Assembly (NCBI GenBank): GCA_024398055.1
Contig: CP073749.1
Span: 1,736,594-1,800,593, forward strand
DNA length: 64,000 nt
Reading direction: 5' to 3'
DNA from: a bacterium SCSIO 12741
GTDB taxonomy: Bacteria; Bacteroidota; Bacteroidia; Flavobacteriales_G; Salibacteraceae
Shown piece by piece: positions 60,169 to 64,000 of the stretch. Within the stretch, counting starts at the first letter, position 1; each line of letters begins with the position of its first letter. Position numbers and translations under genes: made by a program. Below the pieces are notes generated by a model, which was not told the DNA's origin, made no database searches, and saw nothing but the letters and a program-made list of their open reading frames with translations.

Positions 60169-60654
60169 CTATTCCTTGAAGTAAAGGTTAAACAGTTTTT
60201 TAGGTCCCACATGCATTCTCAAGATCCAAAAACTGTTGAAAATGAGAAAGGTGATGAAAAGGATTAAGAGTGTCGCCAAGCCTTGGATCGAGCTTAGGTT
60301 ATGAAAGTTGTGTTTCAAGGCTTCTCCCGCCAATTCACCCGTGAAGAGCGCCTTTATACCATGTTCTAAAAAAGTAAACAACACATAGCCGACCAAATAA
60401 ATCAAACTGCGAAAAAGGATCCGGCTTCGGTTTTTGACGTCATACCTTTTGGTTACCGCCAGTTTGTCTAGCAAAACGACCACCTTGCCCAATACCAGCG
60501 AGGATACAATCACATTGATAAACCCGGAATAGTGAATTTCATATTGGGCTAAAAAGGCCTTTTTCATCACCAAAAAAACGAGGAAACAGAAAAAGAAGAA
60601 TAGGGTAATGGATAGCACTTCCTTGAGCTCTTCCACAATTGCTGATTTGTTCAT
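60169..60654 (-). CDS. Four-helix membrane protein, unknown
   Basis: 161 residues with about four transmembrane helices: VLSITLFFFFCFLVFLVM, FINVIVSSLVLGKVVVLLD, ILFRSLIYLVGYVLFTFL, LATLLILFITFLIFNSFWIL. The N-terminus is charged and cytoplasmic-looking. No family recognised. It lies 53 bases upstream of the 76-residue membrane protein on the same strand. Confidence 0.72.
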   Translation of the reverse strand: MNKSAIVEELKEVLSITLFFFFCFLVFLVMKKAFLAQYEIHYSGFINVIVSSLVLGKVVVLLDKLAVTKRYDVKNRSRILFRSLIYLVGYVLFTFLEHGIKALFTGELAGEALKHNFHNLSSIQGLATLLILFITFLIFNSFWILRMHVGPKKLFNLYFKE

Positions 60655-60782
60655 AGCGATAAAAGTATCAACTCTGGGCGATGCGGGTGCAGGTAATTGA
60701 TGAGAACATGCTAATCGAGCTTAGGCAAGATTCGATCAATCTATAGGGGAGGAGGGGTGGAAAGGATAGCGAACGAATGCAA

Positions 60783-61304
60783 TTATTCCGACGCTGGATC
60801 AACCTTTTCCTGCTCTTTCGTTAATTCCTGATGATAAGCCGCCATACGTGCATGAGCAGTACCGTCGATTAACAGAATAACGACTAACATAGCAATGGCC
60901 GTGATCATACTTGCACGCCAGATAGGAGTATTGACGAAAAAGATCACCAAAGCACAGGCTGCAATAATTAATGGAATACCTGTGAAAACAATGTTTTGAT
61001 ACTCCTTGAGTGTGCTTTGAGCCCTTACCAGCTCTGCTTCAACAAAGGTTTCCGCATGGCTGTTGTAGGCTTCCTCAAACTTGGACATCCGTGATACATT
61101 GGTAAAATACAAGCCAAGTCCAATGACCGTTAATAATACACCTGCTACCAAAGTGGGAATAATATAGGCCCTTGCCATTTCGGTTTTTCCCAATTGCCAA
61201 AAGCCCAGACTGGCTAAAAGGAAGGCGACACCAAAAAGAACAAAAAAGGGAGTTGAAAATAACTCAGCTTTGACCCATTCGGTAGATGCTTTTAGGATTT
61301 CCAT
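60783..61304 (-). CDS. Four-helix membrane protein, unknown
   Basis: 173 residues. Helices FFVLFGVAFLLASLGFWQL, IIPTLVAGVLLTVIGLGLYF, then a soluble helical segment (~75-100, FEEAYNSHAETFVEAELVRA) and helices NIVFTGIPLIIAACALVIFFV and SMITAIAMLVVILLIDGTAHA. An acidic C-terminal tail follows. The pattern (two helices, periplasmic or cytoplasmic loop, two helices) is not diagnostic of a known family. Separated from the neighbouring decarboxylase gene by 86 bases. Confidence 0.78.
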   Translation of the reverse strand: MEILKASTEWVKAELFSTPFFVLFGVAFLLASLGFWQLGKTEMARAYIIPTLVAGVLLTVIGLGLYFTNVSRMSKFEEAYNSHAETFVEAELVRAQSTLKEYQNIVFTGIPLIIAACALVIFFVNTPIWRASMITAIAMLVVILLIDGTAHARMAAYHQELTKEQEKVDPASE

Positions 61305-61390
61305 AGTAGTATTTTTTGATTTAACTCAAGTAATAACGAATGTATTTCATCTCATTTAGACGAGGCAAAAGTTCCCAGAATAAAGATAAT

Positions 61391-62821
61391 TTACTTTGTT
61401 TTATGCCTTGCATAAGATGTAACTTCCTGGTTTAGTTCATCAATCAATTCATCTATTTCCGTTTCGGTGGTGTTGTAGTTTGTTATACAGGCTCTAAAGG
61501 TCGGAGCACCTTTTATCGGATAAATGGATAACCACGATTTACCATTAGATAGGATATTATCCAGAATCGTTTTTGTAAAAATGGGATCAGTTTCAAATTC
61601 ACCTTTTGTAAAACAGACAACTGGCAAATCGGTATTGTTTTTAATGTCCCAACCATTCTTTATTAGTTGACTCTTTAGGTATCTCCCTATTGCTGCCTGA
61701 TGATCGATGGTTTGTTCATACCCTTGCCAACCGTAAAAAAGAAGAGAGAGGTAAACCCTTAACCCAATGAACCTTCTTGACCATTGAATGGAATGCGCAA
61801 ATGGTTCGGTAACGGTAAGCTTGTCGGCTTCTTTGGGCATGTATTCAGTTGTAATCCTGAATGTCTTCCCGAGGATATCATTTCTTGTAGTTAAAAAGAT
61901 GCTTGTCCCCATGGGGACAGACATCCATTTATGAGCATCAAAAGTGATTGAATCAGACTTTTCAATACCAGATAATTGGTGCTTCAGATCCTGACTTAAA
62001 ATGGCTCCACCTCCATACGCGGCATCCACATGGAACCAAATATAATTCTCACGGCAAATGGAACTTAACTGATTCAGCTCGTCAACTGTACCAGTCCCTG
62101 TAGTTCCTGCTGTTCCAATGATCATCAATGGTGAATAGTGAGATGTGTCAAGTTGTTTTAGTTCTTGCCGTAGAATATCCACGTCCAGTTTTAATTCGTC
62201 TGTAGTTGGAATGGATTTTACAAGATTATATCCCAGCCCTACAACTTTTGCCGCTTTTTGAATGGAATGGTGGGCTTCTTCAGAACAAAACACAACAGGT
62301 TTTCTGTCCAACCCAAAGATTCCTTCTTTAGCAAAGTTTGGGTATTTATGGTTCAAAGCACAAAGCATGGCAGTAAGGTTCGCTTCAGCTCCCCCCGTCG
62401 TAAAAACACCATCTGCATATCTATGGTAACCAAATTTATTGGCAAACTCCTTTATCATTAGTTCCTCTACTTCAACGGCAAAAGGGGCATGGCTCCAAGC
62501 CGCCAATTGAGGATTATAGGTAGCTGTGATGAGGTCAGCGATAATACCGGCGTAATTAGAACGTGGATTAAACAGTCCAAAATACTTAGGGTGTGGTGTG
62601 TGAACCGAAAAGGATTCAAGCCCTTTTATTACATGCTCGATTGCTTTATCTGGGTTAATGCCTTTAGCTAGTTCTTTGGTAAGTATAGATGCTCTGATTT
62701 CTTTAATATTCAAATCAGGACTGGTTTTAAATTCCTTTGTTGAGCTATAATAGCTCTCGAGCTTTTCAAAGACGGTATCGAGTATTTCCTTCCTTTGATT
62801 AGGGTCAAAATCAAATGGCAT
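61391..62821 (-). CDS. Group II PLP-dependent amino acid decarboxylase
   Basis: 476 residues, fold-type I PLP enzyme of the aromatic-L-amino-acid/glutamate decarboxylase group. The PLP lysine is K298 in FDAHKWM; D266 in HVDAAYGG binds the pyridine nitrogen; H185 in SEEAHHSIQKA stacks on the ring; the TTGGAEANLTAM and TAGTTGTGTVDELN motifs are conserved. It removes the alpha-carboxyl group of an amino acid to give an amine; the substrate (tryptophan, tyrosine, DOPA, glutamate, aspartate, diaminobutyrate) cannot be decided here. Cytoplasmic. The gene is more AT-rich than its neighbours (a hand count of 61561-61620 gives 19 G+C of 60, versus 34 of 60 in the ABC-F gene at 25381-25440), which hints at horizontal transfer. 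Monocistronic. Confidence 0.9.
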   Translation of the reverse strand: MPFDFDPNQRKEILDTVFEKLESYYSSTKEFKTSPDLNIKEIRASILTKELAKGINPDKAIEHVIKGLESFSVHTPHPKYFGLFNPRSNYAGIIADLITATYNPQLAAWSHAPFAVEVEELMIKEFANKFGYHRYADGVFTTGGAEANLTAMLCALNHKYPNFAKEGIFGLDRKPVVFCSEEAHHSIQKAAKVVGLGYNLVKSIPTTDELKLDVDILRQELKQLDTSHYSPLMIIGTAGTTGTGTVDELNQLSSICRENYIWFHVDAAYGGGAILSQDLKHQLSGIEKSDSITFDAHKWMSVPMGTSIFLTTRNDILGKTFRITTEYMPKEADKLTVTEPFAHSIQWSRRFIGLRVYLSLLFYGWQGYEQTIDHQAAIGRYLKSQLIKNGWDIKNNTDLPVVCFTKGEFETDPIFTKTILDNILSNGKSWLSIYPIKGAPTFRACITNYNTTETEIDELIDELNQEVTSYARHKTK

Positions 62822-62948
62822 ATTGATTCTTTTAATGTTTTGACAAAATGCTCAATTCTCAGAATGTAATAAAACCCGATTCTTGCGGTTTTGGATAAGG
62901 ACCGTCACAATCACGTTTTATCAAAATCAAATAGCTCCAACTCTCACT

Positions 62949-63290
62949 TTACCCGTATTTCGAATAGTCGTTGTTAGTGGCTGTCGTTTTACTAAAACCG
63001 CCCTTTTTCTTCTCCCAATTTCCAAACCTCATCTCTGGGAACTTTGCTAAATTTCTTATGTACACTCTACTCTTCATTCGTTTAATATGTTGTTCTATTC
63101 TTCGGGCATGTGATATGGATTGAGCAGGAAGAGTTAGAAAAATCTTCCAGTCACTAGCGATACTGGTGTATGAGTTGCATCCGTAAAAATTTGAGTTATG
63201 TTTATCCAATCGGTCGATCGGGTTGGTGGAGGTCATTCCCGTATAGAATCTATCAATAGAAGGACTATAAATGATATAGCAAAAAGGCAT
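62949..63290 (-). CDS. GIY-YIG domain protein
   Basis: 113 residues. The start YIIYSPSIDRFYTGMTS matches the GIY-YIG core (Y-I-I-Y ... F-Y-T-G) and is followed by a conserved Arg/His region (RLDKHNS) as in the YhbQ/UPF0213-like stand-alone family. The later ARRIEQHIKRMKSR carries the usual E and helix. Family members are small nuclease-fold proteins, often DNA nickases or repair-associated, but many have unclear activity. The C-terminal ~20 residues (KKGGFSKTTATNNDYSKYG) are a variable tail. AT-rich like the decarboxylase next to it, so it may have come along with it. Confidence 0.87.
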   Translation of the reverse strand: MPFCYIIYSPSIDRFYTGMTSTNPIDRLDKHNSNFYGCNSYTSIASDWKIFLTLPAQSISHARRIEQHIKRMKSRVYIRNLAKFPEMRFGNWEKKKGGFSKTTATNNDYSKYG

Positions 63291-63339
63291 CAGGTTGGTT
63301 TTTGGTTGTTAAGGTTGATTTAAAAGAACAAGGTTGAAG

Positions 63340-63399
63340 AATCAGGTTTGAGTTCAGCTTCGCATCTCTTCCGATGAAAATCGGAACTCAAACCTGATT
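63340..63399. repeat. Perfect 16-bp inverted repeat with nested GAAA hairpin
   Basis: AATCAGGTTTGAGTTC (63340-63355) has its exact complement at 63384-63399. Inside lies CCGAT-GAAA-ATCGG (63371-63384), a perfect tetraloop hairpin. It sits immediately 3' of the tRNA gene (tRNA on the minus strand) and could be its terminator or processing structure, although no T-run is adjacent. Confidence 0.7.
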
Positions 63400-63401
63400 T
63401 G

Positions 63402-63475
63402 TGGGCCCTCGCGGGCTCGAACCGCGGACCACCTGATTATGAGTCAGGTGCTCTAACCAACTGAGCTAAGGGCCC
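63402..63475 (-). tRNA. tRNA with anticodon CAT (tRNA-Met or lysidine tRNA-Ile2)
   Basis: A 74-base cloverleaf with A73: acceptor GGGCCCT/AGGGCCC, D-arm GCTC/GAGC, anticodon stem CCTGA/TCAGG with loop CTCATAA (anticodon CAT), T-arm CGCGG/CCGCG. CCA is not encoded. It is not the initiator type, because the anticodon stem lacks the three G-C pairs. The acceptor has C4-G69 and C5-G68, as in E. coli tRNA-Ile2, which TilS lysidinylates, so it may decode AUA rather than AUG; sequence alone does not settle this. Confidence 0.93.
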
Positions 63476-63600
63476 TCAGTCACCCGTGGGTGCTGATTGA
63501 AGGGCAGCAAATTTAGCTTTTTCTCCGTAACGAACGATCAAGAAATTGACGGCATAACAATTCTTCACTACAGGGGCTGCAATTGATATTCGCAGCCGAC

Positions 63601-63608
63601 TATCTTTG
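63601..63608 (+). promoter_or_regulatory. TAnnTTTG promoter -7 box candidate
   Basis: TATCTTTG is an exact TAnnTTTG match, 20 bases before the Smr ATG at 63629. Confidence 0.45.
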
Positions 63609-63628
63609 AATACAAATCCAGAAGCAAC

Positions 63629-63883
63629 ATGGCAAAGCTAAAACTCGACCTTCATGATATTTACAACAAAGGCACTAAGATTGAAGAAGCCTTAAATGAG
63701 GTAATCGAAGAGGCCGTTGAGCGACGTATTCCGTTGGTGGAAATTATTCCTGGGAAAGGTTCAGGGCAATTGAAGAAAACGGTTCTACGCTTTCTGCAGC
63801 GGAAAGAAATCAAAGCCAAGTACCACCGGATTGATAAGGATTCCAAAAATTTCGGTCGGCTCTTCGTGCGGTTTAAGCATTGA
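63629..63883 (+). CDS. Stand-alone Smr domain protein
   Basis: 84 residues, essentially only a Smr domain (the C-terminal nicking domain of MutS2). LDLHDIYNKG corresponds to the LDLHG motif, here with Asp in place of the usual Gly, and IIPGKGSGQLKKTVLRFL is the conserved GxGxG motif. Family Smr domains nick DNA or cut RNA (collided-ribosome endonucleases such as SmrB). With no extra domain this is one of the shortest forms. A terminator serving the opposite strand begins 10 bases after its stop. Confidence 0.88.
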   Translation: MAKLKLDLHDIYNKGTKIEEALNEVIEEAVERRIPLVEIIPGKGSGQLKKTVLRFLQRKEIKAKYHRIDKDSKNFGRLFVRFKH

Positions 63884-63892
63884 GCTAAGAGC

Positions 63893-63927
63893 AAAAAAAA
63901 TCCCGCACATCCAAGATGACGGGATTT
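63893..63927 (-). terminator. Rho-independent terminator of the right-edge gene
   Basis: Minus strand: AAATCCCG pairs perfectly with CGGGATTT over a 14-base loop, followed by a T-run (eight A at 63893-63900 on the plus strand). Confidence 0.85.
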
Positions 63928-63949
63928 CCAAAAGGTGTTTGTGATGATT

Positions 63950-64000
63950 TTAATTGTTCGCTTCGTAGCGAGCTTTGTGATCATCAATAAATGCTTTCAA
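63950..64000 (-). CDS. 3'-partial CDS at the right window edge
   Basis: The last 51 bases, read on the minus strand, encode LKAFIDDHKARYEANN and a stop, a protein-like C-terminus followed by a good terminator 23 bases on. The rest of the gene lies outside the window. Too short to identify. Confidence 0.6.
   Translation of the reverse strand: MKAFIDDHKARYEANN

Noticed and set aside
61391-63475. Genomic island ending at the tRNA gene
   Set aside because: No integrase, no repeated tRNA end and only two candidate genes; kept only as a base-composition observation.

Overview
The window looks like one chromosomal segment of a Bacteroidota bacterium, probably Flavobacteriia-like. The evidence is at least eight secreted proteins ending in the Bacteroidota type IX secretion (T9SS) sorting domain, sensor kinases with the Reg_prop/Y_Y_Y extracellular layout, SprB, delta-60, GEVED and WG-type repeats, and several TAnnTTTG promoter-like boxes. 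Genus cannot be decided. I see no prophage, insertion sequence, CRISPR array or plasmid backbone. Most of the window has moderate G+C; 61.4-63.3 kb is visibly more AT-rich.

Layout. 1-5 kb: end of a T9SS beta-propeller protein, a KamA-family radical SAM enzyme, and a TPR membrane protein without an output domain. 5-19.3 kb: a 2034-residue T9SS repeat protein, an overlapping histidine kinase/response regulator pair, a small protein with an internally duplicated module, and a frameshifted Ig/LRR T9SS protein. 19.5-30.5 kb: small envelope proteins, two tandem T9SS propeller proteins, an ABC-F ATPase, a WG-repeat-like protein and a protein with two CTD..DDGSC repeats. 30.5-38.8 kb: penicillin-binding protein 1A, an intergenic inverted-repeat element, a frameshifted VPS10/PKD/GEVED T9SS protein, and a MarR regulator with a DOMON-like secreted protein, each preceded by the same 14-bp palindrome. 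38.8-47.2 kb: a 1473-residue AsmA-like membrane-anchored protein, an overlapping three-gene operon (aroA, trpG/pabA, CarboxypepD_reg-like) and an outer-membrane barrel. 47.3-54.6 kb: a second VPS10-type T9SS protein, then a leaderless periplasmic-binding-like protein followed closely by a LytS-type sensor kinase (frameshifted). 54.6-58.2 kb: a vWA protein divergent from an ECF sigma factor, an anti-sigma-like protein and a lipoprotein. 58.2-64 kb: another T9SS protein, three small membrane proteins, a group II PLP decarboxylase, a GIY-YIG protein, a tRNA with anticodon CAT, a stand-alone Smr protein and the 3' end of one more gene.

How they fit together. The dominant theme is the cell surface: T9SS cargo, envelope biogenesis (PBP1A, AsmA-like) and envelope sensing (two Reg_prop kinases, the ECF pair, the vWA protein). 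The best candidates for undescribed systems are the divergent vWA / ECF sigma / anti-sigma / lipoprotein module, the leaderless binding protein paired with a sensor kinase, and the MarR/DOMON pair with matching operators.

Caution: three genes are each broken by one missing base inside a short homopolymer, and in all three the restored reading frame is convincing. Consensus indel error is the simplest explanation, so these genes may be intact in the organism.
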